Assembly: GCF_030123405.1 (NCBI RefSeq)
Contig: NZ_CP126110.1
Coordinates: 4,464,001 to 4,528,000 of the forward strand
Reading direction: 5' to 3'
DNA from: Neobacillus sp. WH10
GTDB taxonomy: Bacteria > Bacillota > Bacilli > Bacillales > Cytobacillaceae
Length of the DNA: 64,000 nt
The notes below the pieces were generated by a model. That model was not told where the DNA came from. It worked only from the letters and a program-made list of their open reading frames with translations, and did not search any database. Below, in pieces: positions 35,773 to 44,530 of this stretch. The first letter of the stretch is position 1; each line of letters begins with the position of its first letter. The position numbers were made by a program, and so were the translations under genes.

Positions 35773-36738
35773 ATGAAAGCAATAAAAACTCTACTCTCTC
35801 TCTTCTCCATCATGGCAATTTTCTTATTAGCTGGTTGCGGCGGTACAGAGGAGAAAACAACTGACAAGAAAGAAGCGCCAAAAGCAACGGAAGAAAAATC
35901 GTATACCGTTGAACATGCGATGGGATCTACAACTATTAAGGGTACCCCAAAAAGAGTCGTAATTCTTACGAATGAAGGAATTGAAGCACTTTTAGCAATG
36001 GGAGTCACTCCTGTCGGTGCGGTTAAACCTGCTGCAGGTGACACATGGTATGACCATATTGCCGATAAAATGAAAGACGTAAAAGTTGTTGGTATGGAAA
36101 GTGAAGTAAATGTGGAAGCGATCGCTGCCCTAAAACCTGATTTGATTATTGGCAATAAAATGCGTCAGGAAAAGATTTACGAACAATTAAGTGCGATTGC
36201 TCCAACCGTATTTGCAGAAACTCTTCGCGGCGACTGGAAGGAAAACTTCAATTTATATGCAAAAGCACTTAATAAGGTAGATAAAGGTAATGAAGTTATT
36301 CAAAAATATGATACCCGCATTGCTGATATCAAAGAAAAGCTTGGCGACAAAAAGAATATGAAAGTCTCTATGGTCCGCTTTATGGGTGGCGAGGTTCGTA
36401 TTTATCATAAGGATACATTCTCAGGTGTTATTTTAAATGACCTTGGCTTTGCCCGCCCGGAAAGTCAAAATGTGGATGATTTTGCTGAAAGAAATGTTAC
36501 AAAAGAACGAATTCCAGCTATGGATGGAGACATCCTATTCTATTTCACTTACGAAACTGGTGACGGCAAAAGCTCTGAATTGGAAAAAGAATGGATAAAC
36601 GACCCTCTATTCAAAAACCTTGAAGTAGCTAAGAAAGGTGAAGTTCACAAGGTGAGCGATACGATTTGGAATACTGCCGGCGGCGTACTGGCTGCAAACC
36701 TGATGCTTGATGATATTGAAAAGATCTTTTTGAAATAA
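35773..36738 (+). CDS. Siderophore-binding lipoprotein (FecB/YfiY-like)
   Basis: Ligand-binding subunit for the FecCD/YusV importer. With ATG at 35773 (AAGGAGG twelve bases before) the protein has 321 residues, lipobox LAGC (Cys22), and the two-lobed periplasmic-binding type III fold: KGTPKRVVILTNEGIEALLAMG, then VEAIAALKPDLIIGNK. In B. subtilis the partner YfiY binds schizokinen-type hydroxamates; whether that ligand applies is unproven. Divergent from the permeases with shared Fur control. Confidence 0.9.
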   Translation: MKAIKTLLSLFSIMAIFLLAGCGGTEEKTTDKKEAPKATEEKSYTVEHAMGSTTIKGTPKRVVILTNEGIEALLAMGVTPVGAVKPAAGDTWYDHIADKMKDVKVVGMESEVNVEAIAALKPDLIIGNKMRQEKIYEQLSAIAPTVFAETLRGDWKENFNLYAKALNKVDKGNEVIQKYDTRIADIKEKLGDKKNMKVSMVRFMGGEVRIYHKDTFSGVILNDLGFARPESQNVDDFAERNVTKERIPAMDGDILFYFTYETGDGKSSELEKEWINDPLFKNLEVAKKGEVHKVSDTIWNTAGGVLAANLMLDDIEKIFLK

Positions 36739-36751
36739 TAAAATTTGTGAT

Positions 36752-36785
36752 AAGGACCGCCTGCGTGTCAGGTGGTCCTTGTTAA
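36752..36785 (+). terminator. Siderophore-binding-protein gene terminator
   Basis: AAGGACCGCCTG/CAGGTGGTCCTT hairpin followed by GTTAATT. Confidence 0.8.
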
Positions 36786-37228
36786 TTATTCCGCCGATTT
36801 GGTGTGTATTTCCGCCGATTGCCGGATTTATTCCGCGAGTTTGAAGCTTATTTCCGCGTACTTTCGAATTAATCCCGCCAATTTTTGCATTTTTTCCGCC
36901 GATTCCATTCAAAATTACCTTTTTTATTATAATTTCTAACCCAAAGTTCGTTTTTTTTATTAGCTGATTCTCCCTGCCTAGGGATTCCGCCAAGTTGAGC
37001 CGGATTTCCGCCATCTTTTGTATTAATTCCGCTGAACTACGCTCGTTTTCCGCCAAACCCGTTTCAAAGCAACAAAAATGTTCTCCCTGCATTGGGATTC
37101 CGCCAACTTGGGCCAGATTTCCGCCAACTTGAGCCGGATTTCCGCCAAAATACGCGATAATTCTGCCAACTTTTGTATTAATTCCGCCAAGCTACGCTCG
37201 TTTTCCGCCAAATCCGTTTCAAAGCAAC
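36786..37228. repeat. TTCCGCC-rich short-repeat region
   Basis: More than fifteen copies of TTCCGCC or close variants at irregular 15-25 base spacing. A long duplication is visible: ATTAATTCCGC..CTACGCTCG..TTTCCGCCAAA..CCGTTTCAAAGCAAC near 37022-37075 and again near 37172-37230. The minus strand can be read as an open heptad-like LAEIRLKLAE peptide, but no ribosome site and frame shifts between units argue that it is a repeat, not a gene. Confidence 0.75.
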
Positions 37229-37257
37229 AAAAAAAGAGCGAACTGACCTCGCTCTTT
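37229..37257 (-). terminator. SEDS gene terminator
   Basis: Minus-strand AAAGAGCGA/TCGCTCTTT hairpin followed by TTTTT, eight bases after the stop. Confidence 0.85.
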
Positions 37258-37265
37258 AAACAATA

Positions 37266-38432
37266 TTATGCCGTTGTTGAAAACATGTATTTTTTATAAT
37301 GGTAGCGAATTGAAAAAATTAGCCCCATCGCGAGCATGTTTGCCATTAACGCGCTCCCGCCGTAACTGATAAACGGCAGTGGAATACCAGTGATCGGCAG
37401 GACTCCGATGGTCATTCCGATATTTTGGAAAACGTGGAAGGTAATCATGCTGATGACTCCAACGCAAATATACGTATAAAAATTATTCTTTGTTTCCATG
37501 CCAACTTTTGTAATATGGTAGATCAATAGGAAAAATAAACTGATTAATACACTTGCTCCAATAAAGCCATATTCTTCACCGACAACGCTAAAAATAAAAT
37601 CGGTTTGACTTTCAGGTAAATAGACTTCTCGATTACCGAACCCTTTGCCGCCTGTCTGCCCAGAGCCGATCGCGAGCAAGGATTTTGTCAGCTGATAGGC
37701 ATCAGTGCCTTGATAACTATAAGGATCAAGCCATGAATAAATTCGACGCAGCTGATATTCGCCTACCCCAAGATACTTAGACAAAAAATCGGGGTGCCAA
37801 AGGACAAAATAAAAAACTGTTCCAATCAGGACAATCCCGGCAGAAAACATTGGCACAAGGATTTTCCATGAAATACCCGAGATAAAAACCATTCCTACTA
37901 AAATGGCTAGAAAGACGAGTGCAGTCCCCAAGTCCTGCTTGATGATTAGCGCTAAGGGAACCATCGTTACGATTCCCATCTTGATTAACAACCAAAAATC
38001 AGATTGCACGGACTTAACCGGATTTTTTTGGTGATGCTTATCGATGACCCATGCAAGAGCTAGGATAATAAAGACTTTGACAAACTCCGATGGCTGCAAG
38101 GACATCCCTGGAAGCTTAATCCAGTTTTTCGCTCCATTGATTACCGGGGCAATACTTGGTGGAGCAACTATTAGAAAGCAAAGTAGAAAAATACCAAACC
38201 CGTACGCATACCAGGTGAGCTTTTTTAATTGATCCGAATCGAGGGTTATGACGGCTGCAATAATCCCCGTACCTACTACGTACCAAACAATTTGTTTGAC
38301 TAAAAAGTTCTCCTTGTACTGCCCGCTAGCCTGCGCACTATAAAGTGCTAGACAGCTCGCTAAGAAAAGTAATATCAATATAAAAACAAGATTATAATCG
38401 AGTTTAGAAGTTGTATTGTTTTTTAAAGTCAT
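37266..38432 (-). CDS. FtsW/RodA/SpoVE-family (SEDS) peptidoglycan polymerase
   Basis: A 388-residue SEDS-family membrane protein with about ten helices. Conserved: GAKNWIKLPGMSLQPSEFVKVFIILALAW (loop carrying the QPSE motif), then LKQDLGTALVF-type sequence KQDLGTALVFLAILVG with the catalytic Asp, and the C-terminal GIPLPFISYGGSAL. It polymerises lipid II glycans with a partner class B PBP. Which SEDS paralogue it is (RodA-like, or an accessory one) cannot be decided; no PBP lies beside it. Confidence 0.9.
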   Translation of the reverse strand: MTLKNNTTSKLDYNLVFILILLFLASCLALYSAQASGQYKENFLVKQIVWYVVGTGIIAAVITLDSDQLKKLTWYAYGFGIFLLCFLIVAPPSIAPVINGAKNWIKLPGMSLQPSEFVKVFIILALAWVIDKHHQKNPVKSVQSDFWLLIKMGIVTMVPLALIIKQDLGTALVFLAILVGMVFISGISWKILVPMFSAGIVLIGTVFYFVLWHPDFLSKYLGVGEYQLRRIYSWLDPYSYQGTDAYQLTKSLLAIGSGQTGGKGFGNREVYLPESQTDFIFSVVGEEYGFIGASVLISLFFLLIYHITKVGMETKNNFYTYICVGVISMITFHVFQNIGMTIGVLPITGIPLPFISYGGSALMANMLAMGLIFSIRYHYKKYMFSTTA

Positions 38433-38526
38433 CTTGGTTCCACCTTACTAAAAACTTGTACATTCCTTCATTATATTTTTAAAAAGAATAAATCTCAACT
38501 TCTAACCTGCTAATGGTTTAATTTAC

Positions 38527-38621
38527 ATAAAGAAAACTCGCCGATTGGCGAGGCCCAAAGGGAGAAGACAGAGGCATAGTTGTCCTTATGCCTGATAGGA
38601 AATTTATACTTTCCTATCGGC
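38527..38621 (+). repeat. Dispersed repeat family B, copy 2
   Basis: Starts CATAAAGAAAACTCGCCGAT, has CAGAGGCATAGTTG and CTTATGCC blocks, and ends in a hairpin TAGGAAA/TTTCCTA plus TATCGGC; it matches copy 1 at 12905-12821 in block order. It lies between two minus-strand genes and is antisense to them. The rest of this 300-base gap shows no gene. Confidence 0.7.
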
Positions 38622-38734
38622 TAAAAAAGGAAGTGTGTGCAGAGCAGTACTCCACTTAATTCGTTACATGAGATGTGTTTTTCTCATTACAATTGGATTT
38701 ACTGATTTGTTTTGACACGTTCCACCCCTTTTCC

Positions 38735-39493
38735 TTAAGAATAGATTCGCCTCACCTCATCTGCCATCCACTCCAAGTTATTCGGAACCTGTGGAATGCC
38801 GTATCCGATATAAAGCGGAGTTGTGACAAAACGAGAAACAATTTTCGCATAAATTTTATCGTCAATATGATGAAAAAACACATTATAGCTTGTCGCCTTG
38901 AACGGAAAATGGTTCAGGATATAGTTTACAGCCATCTGCATGTATTCCGAAAACTTCTCCTGATAACCGGAATCCTGCATCTCGACATTAAATTCATAAA
39001 ACCCAACACGCGGCTTTGTTGAGAGCGTAAACCGAACACCCTCTGCTTCCATAATAATGATTCCCTGGAACATTTCATGGAATACCTTCTCTTTATAGTC
39101 AATGTCATGTAAACCGACAATCTGCATATGGGGATGGGCGATTGACCCACCAGACAATGGTCCATGGTTTTTGAAAAAAATGACCGATCGATACCTTCCA
39201 GTTTCCTCCATATCCAACCAATGCCGCAAACCGAACCTAATCAATCTATGTAGATGGTCTTTTGAATAGGTTGATAAATCAGCATGGCAATTGTCTGTTT
39301 CAATCAGCACGGTTTGATAGGCATTTTCCAATACAGGATATTTATTTTTCAAAAGAATAATTGGACCGTCCACTGCGATGAGGTCTATTAGCTTGTCTCT
39401 TTCGCAAAACGGGCAGGCCTGTTCTTTGTTCCGAATACTTTCCGGCTTTTTGACACCGATAGACGTATTAAAATACAGATGTTTAGTTTCCAA
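38735..39493 (-). CDS. GalT/HIT-like protein (DUF4931 type)
   Basis: A 252-residue cytoplasmic protein resembling galactose-1-phosphate uridylyltransferase: zinc-type CPFC (Cys27, Cys30), then GPLSGGSIAHPHMQIVG with the HPHxQ active-site motif (His120, His122, Gln124), where the first or second His would be nucleotidylated. It is shorter than GalT (about 350). TTG at 39493 follows AAAGGAGATACACG. No Leloir-pathway genes are nearby, so the substrate is uncertain. Confidence 0.75.
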   Translation of the reverse strand: METKHLYFNTSIGVKKPESIRNKEQACPFCERDKLIDLIAVDGPIILLKNKYPVLENAYQTVLIETDNCHADLSTYSKDHLHRLIRFGLRHWLDMEETGRYRSVIFFKNHGPLSGGSIAHPHMQIVGLHDIDYKEKVFHEMFQGIIIMEAEGVRFTLSTKPRVGFYEFNVEMQDSGYQEKFSEYMQMAVNYILNHFPFKATSYNVFFHHIDDKIYAKIVSRFVTTPLYIGYGIPQVPNNLEWMADEVRRIYS

Positions 39494-39698
39494 ACGTGTA
39501 TCTCCTTTCAAAAAGGCTATATTTCTATTTTATGGGAGAGGACGGATGGTTTGCACATATTTTGATTTGCAACTGAAATTTTCATTGACCATACTGGTAA
39601 AATAATCCTAAAATAGAGTTGAATTTCATTAAATGGTTGTTTTTTGCATATCATTTAAGTGTACTGGCTTATCATTATTTGAGAATGAGAGGGAGTTT

Positions 39699-40481
39699 AT
39701 GTTAACAAAACTAGAAGCATTTATCCTCGGGATTATCCAAGGGTTAACGGAATTTTTACCGATTAGCAGTACGGGGCATCTTTATTTAGGAAGAAATTTA
39801 TTTGGCTTACAGGAAGCTGGTCTTTTGCTCGATACGATGCTTCATGTCGGTACACTGCTTGCTGTCTTTGTTTTTTATAAGAATGAATTTATAAAAATTA
39901 TTAAAAATCCTTTTAGCAAATTAACCTTTTTATTAATTGTAGGGACAATTCCAGCAGTCATTTTTGGACTTGCCTTTAAAGATTATATTGATGAAATCTC
40001 GAAGACAGGTGTTACCATCGGCTGGGAGTTTTTAATTACGGGGATTTTTCTGTGGCTCGCTGATTCAGCCAAAAATGGCTATAAGAAAATGGACGATATC
40101 AGCTATAAGGATGCCTTCATCATCGGTACCTTTCAGGCGGTTGCGATTATGCCGGCGATTTCTCGGTCCGGAATGACCATTGTTGCTGCTTTATGGCGAA
40201 AATTAGACCGTGAAACGGCAGCCTACTTTTCATTCCTGTTATCAACACCAGCGATTGCAGGGGCGATTGTCCTGCAAACAAAGGATTTGATCGGCGGTCA
40301 AGGGGAGGAAATCTCTTTATCTGCCTTGCTTGTCGGCATCATTGCCTCTGCCCTCTTCGGTTATATCGCTGTTAGATGGATGATAGGTTATTTGAAGAAC
40401 CATTCTTTAAAACCGTTTGCTATATATGTTTGGGCACTAGGATTACTCGTGCTATTTTTTCAATTCACAGGAAAATTTTAA
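39699..40481 (+). CDS. uppP: UppP (BacA), undecaprenyl-diphosphatase
   Basis: Integral membrane phosphatase recycling undecaprenyl pyrophosphate for cell wall synthesis; overexpression gives bacitracin tolerance. The 260-residue product has the two signatures EFLPISSTGH (from residue 18) and SRSGMTI, and about eight helices. The ATG at 39699 follows GAGAGGGAG; longer upstream frames lack a site. A repeat-rich gap and a terminator follow. Confidence 0.95.
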   Translation: MLTKLEAFILGIIQGLTEFLPISSTGHLYLGRNLFGLQEAGLLLDTMLHVGTLLAVFVFYKNEFIKIIKNPFSKLTFLLIVGTIPAVIFGLAFKDYIDEISKTGVTIGWEFLITGIFLWLADSAKNGYKKMDDISYKDAFIIGTFQAVAIMPAISRSGMTIVAALWRKLDRETAAYFSFLLSTPAIAGAIVLQTKDLIGGQGEEISLSALLVGIIASALFGYIAVRWMIGYLKNHSLKPFAIYVWALGLLVLFFQFTGKF

Positions 40482-40489
40482 CTGAATTT

Positions 40490-40612
40490 TGAAAGCGAGA
40501 CGATTTCGCAAATAAATGAACTAGGTTCGCAAATTAACTCATCAGTTTCTCAAATAAACCTACTAGGTTCGCAAATAAACCCATAACTTTCGCAAATAAA
40601 AGAAATTTTTTG
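40490..40612. repeat. TTCGCAAATAAA short-repeat region
   Basis: Five variants of TTCGCAAATAAA (at about 40502, 40527, 40550, 40568 and 40590) separated by CCTACTAGG-like linkers, spacing 18-25 bases. Similar in style to the TTCCGCC region. Read on the minus strand it gives LFAKVMGLFANL-type frames, but without a ribosome site. Confidence 0.7.
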
Positions 40613-40651
40613 TAGATATAAGAGCATTTTATGCAAATTTGAATACTAAAA

Positions 40652-40684
40652 AGCGACTCACACATCGAGTCGCTCTCTTTTTTA
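40652..40684 (+). terminator. uppP terminator (downstream of repeats)
   Basis: AGCGACTC/GAGTCGCT hairpin then CTCTTTTTTT. Its T-run directly touches the family C repeat copy 2. Confidence 0.85.
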
Positions 40685-40820
40685 TCCCGCATTAATGGGC
40701 AGTAAGCCTCCCTCATTTCGAGACTTTTATGGAAAATGGATGCGTGGGGGATCAACTGCCCGTAAATGCCCGATTAGTTCAACTAACCATCAGTGGGAAA
40801 AACTGATGGTTAGTTGAACT
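40683..40820 (+). repeat. Dispersed repeat family C, copy 2 (best kept)
   Basis: ATCCCGCATTAATGGGCAGT at the left; CTGCCCGTAAATGCCCGAT in the middle; and a perfect 19-bp inverted repeat AGTTCAACTAACCATCAGT at 40776-40794 and 40802-40820 with a seven-base loop. No T-tract. It ends one base before the azoR stop codon. Confidence 0.85.
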
Positions 40821-41483
40821 TTATTGTGCAACAGTTTGATTTGCCATTTCTCTTGCTGCATCTGCTGCTTGTTCTTTCGCTTTTGCCATAATTTCCGGCA
40901 CCTTTTTTGGAAAATGATCCATTCCCTCTGCAACGACCGTATCAAAGATCTCGAATCCTAGGAATTTAAATACCTTCTGTAAATAACGGTCGCCCATTTC
41001 AAATTCAAACATAGGGCCGCTTGAATAAATGCCTCCGCGTGTTTGAATGTGAATGGCTTTTCTTCCGGTAAGCAGTCCTTTTGGTCCTGATTCTGTATTG
41101 GTAAATGTTTTTTCTGCAATAAATAAGTTATCAATGAACTTTTTCAAAATTGATGGAGCACCGAGATTCCAAATTGGTGTGACAAACACATAATAATCAG
41201 CAGCGATAAAACGGTCAGCAAGGTCATGCATTTTTTCAAGCTTTGTCCGCTCTACTTCAGATAACTGCTCTTTCGTATAACCCATGAACGATAATTTTGC
41301 CCTGGCGTACAAAAGATCCATATCAATATCAGGGATATCCATATTATATAAGTGCCAGCGCTCAATTTCGACATTTGGTTGTGCCTTTTGAAACTCTTCT
41401 AAAAAAACTTCCCCAATTTGCATCCCTTTTGATAGTTTAATGTCATTCTTCGGATTTGCAGTAATATACAAAAGTTTTGACAT
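40821..41483 (-). CDS. azoR: FMN-dependent NADH:azoreductase AzoR
   Basis: Flavodoxin-fold NADH quinone/azo reductase, 220 residues, starting MSKLLYITANPK (FMN phosphate region) with VTPIWNLGAPSILKKFIDNL and QTRGGIYSS, diagnostic for AzoR. It detoxifies quinones and azo compounds in the cytoplasm. ATG at 41483 with AAGGGATGTTC upstream. Monocistronic; its 3' end abuts the family C hairpin. Confidence 0.9.
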   Translation of the reverse strand: MSKLLYITANPKNDIKLSKGMQIGEVFLEEFQKAQPNVEIERWHLYNMDIPDIDMDLLYARAKLSFMGYTKEQLSEVERTKLEKMHDLADRFIAADYYVFVTPIWNLGAPSILKKFIDNLFIAEKTFTNTESGPKGLLTGRKAIHIQTRGGIYSSGPMFEFEMGDRYLQKVFKFLGFEIFDTVVAEGMDHFPKKVPEIMAKAKEQAADAAREMANQTVAQ

Positions 41484-41596
41484 GAACATCCCTTCCCTTT
41501 AGCCACAATTTTTTTCTTCAATTACTATACTACAACAAACTTCTTTGCTCACCATTGAACAATAAGTGAAATTTATGAAATAAATGTGAATTCATT

Positions 41597-41704
41597 AGAA
41601 AAGCGGAGGCGTCCGATTAGTGACGTATGCACTAGAGAACCCTGACTGAGATAAAGGAAAATCCAAAAGATTAAGCGACTTGAACAGGTGCTTAATCTAG
41701 ACAA
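41597..41704 (+). repeat. Dispersed repeat family A, copy 3 (degenerate)
   Basis: Begins GAAAAGCGGAGGCGTCCGAT and ends AATCTAGACAAAAT, as in family A, with a different interior. It lies in the azoR to tup-regulator gap; nothing else coding is seen there. Confidence 0.5.
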
Positions 41705-41840
41705 AATTGAAAACGCTAGTGATTCTATGTTGACTTATGTAGGGAGCATCTTGATGTACACTTTCCAATGCAGGACCTAGACACTATTCAAAGTTTAAAG
41801 CTTATTACTTATTTATTTTCTTGAACAATTCGTGACAATT

Positions 41841-41907
41841 CTAAACAAAACTCAACGAAACTTAACAAAACTTAACAAAACTTAACAAAAGTCACATTTA
41901 GTATGAT
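41841..41907 (+). promoter_or_regulatory. Five tandem 10-mers plus -10 box before the tup regulator
   Basis: CTAAACAAAA, CTCAACGAAA and three perfect CTTAACAAAA units in register (41841-41890), followed by TATGAT at 41902-41907. The units cover the -35 region and repeat once per helical turn, as cooperative or phased-bend sites do. Confidence 0.6.
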
Positions 41908-41948
41908 ATTCTTTTTATAAAATAAAACTGGAAAAAGGAGGGTGACTA

Positions 41949-42890
41949 ATGGACGAAAAGGCGTATACTCCCGATGAGGTGGCACAAATCTTTCAAATCT
42001 CAAAACATACCGTTTATGAGCTGATTAAAAGAGGCGAGCTGCAGGCCTTTAAAATCGGAAATAAAATGAGAATTGAACATGCTGAGTTGGAAAGATTTAA
42101 GGAGAATATGAAAGCTCCTGCAAAGAAATCTTCAGTGGAACAAACAAGCCCTGTAATCAATACAAACATGCCAATCCGGCTTTCCGGGAGCCATGACTTT
42201 CTTGTCGAACATTTTACCAAACAAGCAGCACAGGCGTTACATTTGCAAATTCAGCCTTCCTTCATCGGCAGTTTAGAAGGTCTAATGATGCTTTATCGAG
42301 GTCAATCCGATATTGCAGCTATTCATCTTTTAGATCCGACATCGCAAGAGTATAATCTGCCATTTATCCATCAGCTGTTTGTTTACGAATCTATCATGGT
42401 TGTTAGATTGGCCGTAAGAGAGCAAGGGTTTATTGTCGCAAAAGGCAATTCGAAAAGTATTCTTGATTTTTCTGACCTCACGAGAAAAGATGTTCAATTT
42501 ATTAACCGCCAAAAAGGGTCAGGGACAAGATTTTTACTAGATTCAAAGCTTGCAAGCTACGGTATTGCCCCTAGTAAAATTAACGGTTACGGCAATGAAG
42601 AATGGAACCATTTGTCAGCAGCTTCTTACATTGCGAGAGGCATCGCCGATGTTACCTTTGGCATTCATTCTGCTGCCAGCCATTTAGGACTAGATTTCGT
42701 ACCAGTAGCGAAAGAACAGTTTGACCTTGTTTTCCGTTTTACCGATGAGAACAAACAAAGCTTAACGGAATTAATTCAATACTTACAGTCTGACCTCTTC
42801 AAAAACAGCCTAATTGATTTAGAAGGCTATTCCATTCAAGATTTAGGAAAGATCATCTATCAAACAAGTCAAACGGAGGAACTCGTATGA
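41949..42890 (+). CDS. HTH plus periplasmic-binding-domain regulator of tungstate/molybdate uptake
   Basis: A 313-residue one-component regulator: an excisionase/MerR-like helix-turn-helix at about residues 5-52 (YTPDEVAQIFQISKHTVYELIKRGEL) joined to a substrate-binding-type domain (from about 75, related to TupA and ModA-like proteins). It overlaps tupA by four bases (ATGA), so it is the first gene of the operon and should sense the transported oxyanion. GGAGGGTGACTA precedes the ATG. Confidence 0.85.
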   Translation: MDEKAYTPDEVAQIFQISKHTVYELIKRGELQAFKIGNKMRIEHAELERFKENMKAPAKKSSVEQTSPVINTNMPIRLSGSHDFLVEHFTKQAAQALHLQIQPSFIGSLEGLMMLYRGQSDIAAIHLLDPTSQEYNLPFIHQLFVYESIMVVRLAVREQGFIVAKGNSKSILDFSDLTRKDVQFINRQKGSGTRFLLDSKLASYGIAPSKINGYGNEEWNHLSAASYIARGIADVTFGIHSAASHLGLDFVPVAKEQFDLVFRFTDENKQSLTELIQYLQSDLFKNSLIDLEGYSIQDLGKIIYQTSQTEELV

Positions 42891-43753
42891 AAAAAAATCG
42901 CTTTTTAATCACATTATTTGCTCTGATGCTGCTAGTTTTATCAGCTTGCGGAAACTCTGACACAAAAGACACTGCTGCAAAAGAGAAAAAGCCGGCACCG
43001 AAACCGGCACCAACAGAATTGATTCTCGCTACGACAACAAGCACACAGGACAGCGGATTATTAGATGTATTAGTCCCAATGTTCGAAAAGGAAAATAACG
43101 TAAAAGTCAAAACGATCGCAGTTGGTACTGGCCAGGCATTAGAAATGGGTACAAGAGGGGAAGCCGATGTCCTTCTTGTTCATGCTCCGGCAGCCGAAAA
43201 AGCAGTTGTTGATGCTGGTGACGCGATTAACTACAAACGTGTTATGTATAATGACTTTATTTTAGTAGGACCAAAGGACAATCCAGCAGGTGTAAGCGGA
43301 AATGACATCAAAGCAGCTTTCAAAACATTGGCTGATACGAAGTCTACTTTCGTTTCACGTGGAGACGACTCTGGTACACATAAAAAAGAACTTGGCATTT
43401 GGACTGCTGATAACATTCAACCAGCTGGCGATTGGTATGTATCAACTGGCCAAGGAATGGGACAAACCTTACAAGTTGCTGCAGAGAAAAAGGGCTATGT
43501 TTTAACAGACCGTGCTACATGGCTAGCCCAGGAAAAGAATTTGGATACATTAAAAATCGTCGTTGAAGGCGGAAATGATTTAATGAATATTTATCACGTA
43601 ATGCAAGTAAATCCTGAAAAACATGACAAAATTAATAGTAAAGACGCAGAAAAATTTGTAAACTTTATGGTAGATAGCAAAACTCAAGACGTGATCGAGA
43701 ACTTCGGTAAGAAAGAATACGGACAATCGTTATTCTTTAAGTACACAGAATAA
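42887..43753 (+). CDS. tupA: TupA, tungstate-binding lipoprotein
   Basis: Binding lipoprotein for tungstate (or molybdate): lipobox LSAC (Cys21) and the TupA signature TTTSTQDSG (residues 49-57), which contacts the oxyanion, with GRRGEADVLLVHAP-like sequence TRGEADVLLVHAPAAE and SRGDDSGTHKKE. Length of 288 residues is normal. Starts by ATGA overlap with the regulator. Confidence 0.93.
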   Translation: MKKNRFLITLFALMLLVLSACGNSDTKDTAAKEKKPAPKPAPTELILATTTSTQDSGLLDVLVPMFEKENNVKVKTIAVGTGQALEMGTRGEADVLLVHAPAAEKAVVDAGDAINYKRVMYNDFILVGPKDNPAGVSGNDIKAAFKTLADTKSTFVSRGDDSGTHKKELGIWTADNIQPAGDWYVSTGQGMGQTLQVAAEKKGYVLTDRATWLAQEKNLDTLKIVVEGGNDLMNIYHVMQVNPEKHDKINSKDAEKFVNFMVDSKTQDVIENFGKKEYGQSLFFKYTE

Positions 43754-43831
43754 TATTTATTATAGATAGCGGGGACCCCTAGGTCTCCTTCCTATCATTC
43801 TTCTAAAGGGAATCCTGGAGGCATTACGTAT

Positions 43832-44530
43832 ATGGAATTACTAATAGATGGACTGAAAAAAGCAATAGAAATGATCTTTTCTGGTGACAGGGAAGTTTTT
43901 GCAATTACCTGGCTAACCCTTAAGGTCTGTCTCATTTCCAGTCTGATTAGTAGCATCATCGGATTGCCACTTGGAATTTTACTCGGATTAACTAGATTCA
44001 AAGGGCGCAGACTGCTCTTATTATTCATTAATATTGGTATGGGACTGCCTCCAGTTGTTGCAGGTCTTTGGATTACGATGCTGTTATGGCGCTCCGGCCC
44101 ATTAGGCGACCTTACCTTACTCTATTCGCCGACAGCGATTGTAATGGCACAAATTTTAGTTAGCCTGCCAATCGTCACAAGCCTGACATGCACGGCATTC
44201 CAGCAAGTCAGTGATAAAATGCTGCTGCAAATTAAAGCACTGGGAGCAACAAAGCTGCAAACACTGGCGATTCTCATTAAGCAATTAAAAATTGCGATAT
44301 TTGCGGCAGTTATGGCCGGCTTTGGCCGCGTAATAGCTGAGGTTGGCGCCGCAATGATGGTCGGTGGAAATATTCAGGGAGATACACGCATTTTAACTAC
44401 GACGATAGTGATGGAAGTTTCAAAAGGGAACTTTGACATTGCCTTAGCCCTTTCATTCATTTTATTGTCGGTTGCCCTGTTGATTACAGCCGCGTTAACA
44501 TTTTTACAGCAAAGGAAGCGAATATCATGA
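43832..44530 (+). CDS. tupB: TupB, tungstate ABC permease
   Basis: A 232-residue permease with about five helices and the EAA-type loop KALGATKLQTLAILIKQLK. The following segment FGRVIAEVGAAMMVGGNI is characteristic of TupB. Its end overlaps tupC by four bases (ATGA). Confidence 0.92.
   Translation: MELLIDGLKKAIEMIFSGDREVFAITWLTLKVCLISSLISSIIGLPLGILLGLTRFKGRRLLLLFINIGMGLPPVVAGLWITMLLWRSGPLGDLTLLYSPTAIVMAQILVSLPIVTSLTCTAFQQVSDKMLLQIKALGATKLQTLAILIKQLKIAIFAAVMAGFGRVIAEVGAAMMVGGNIQGDTRILTTTIVMEVSKGNFDIALALSFILLSVALLITAALTFLQQRKRIS

Noticed and set aside
36607..37211. Minus-strand genes reading LAEIRLKLAE heptads
   Set aside because: No ribosome site, frame changes between repeat blocks, overlap with the siderophore-binding gene end and its terminator; explained by the TTCCGCC repeats.
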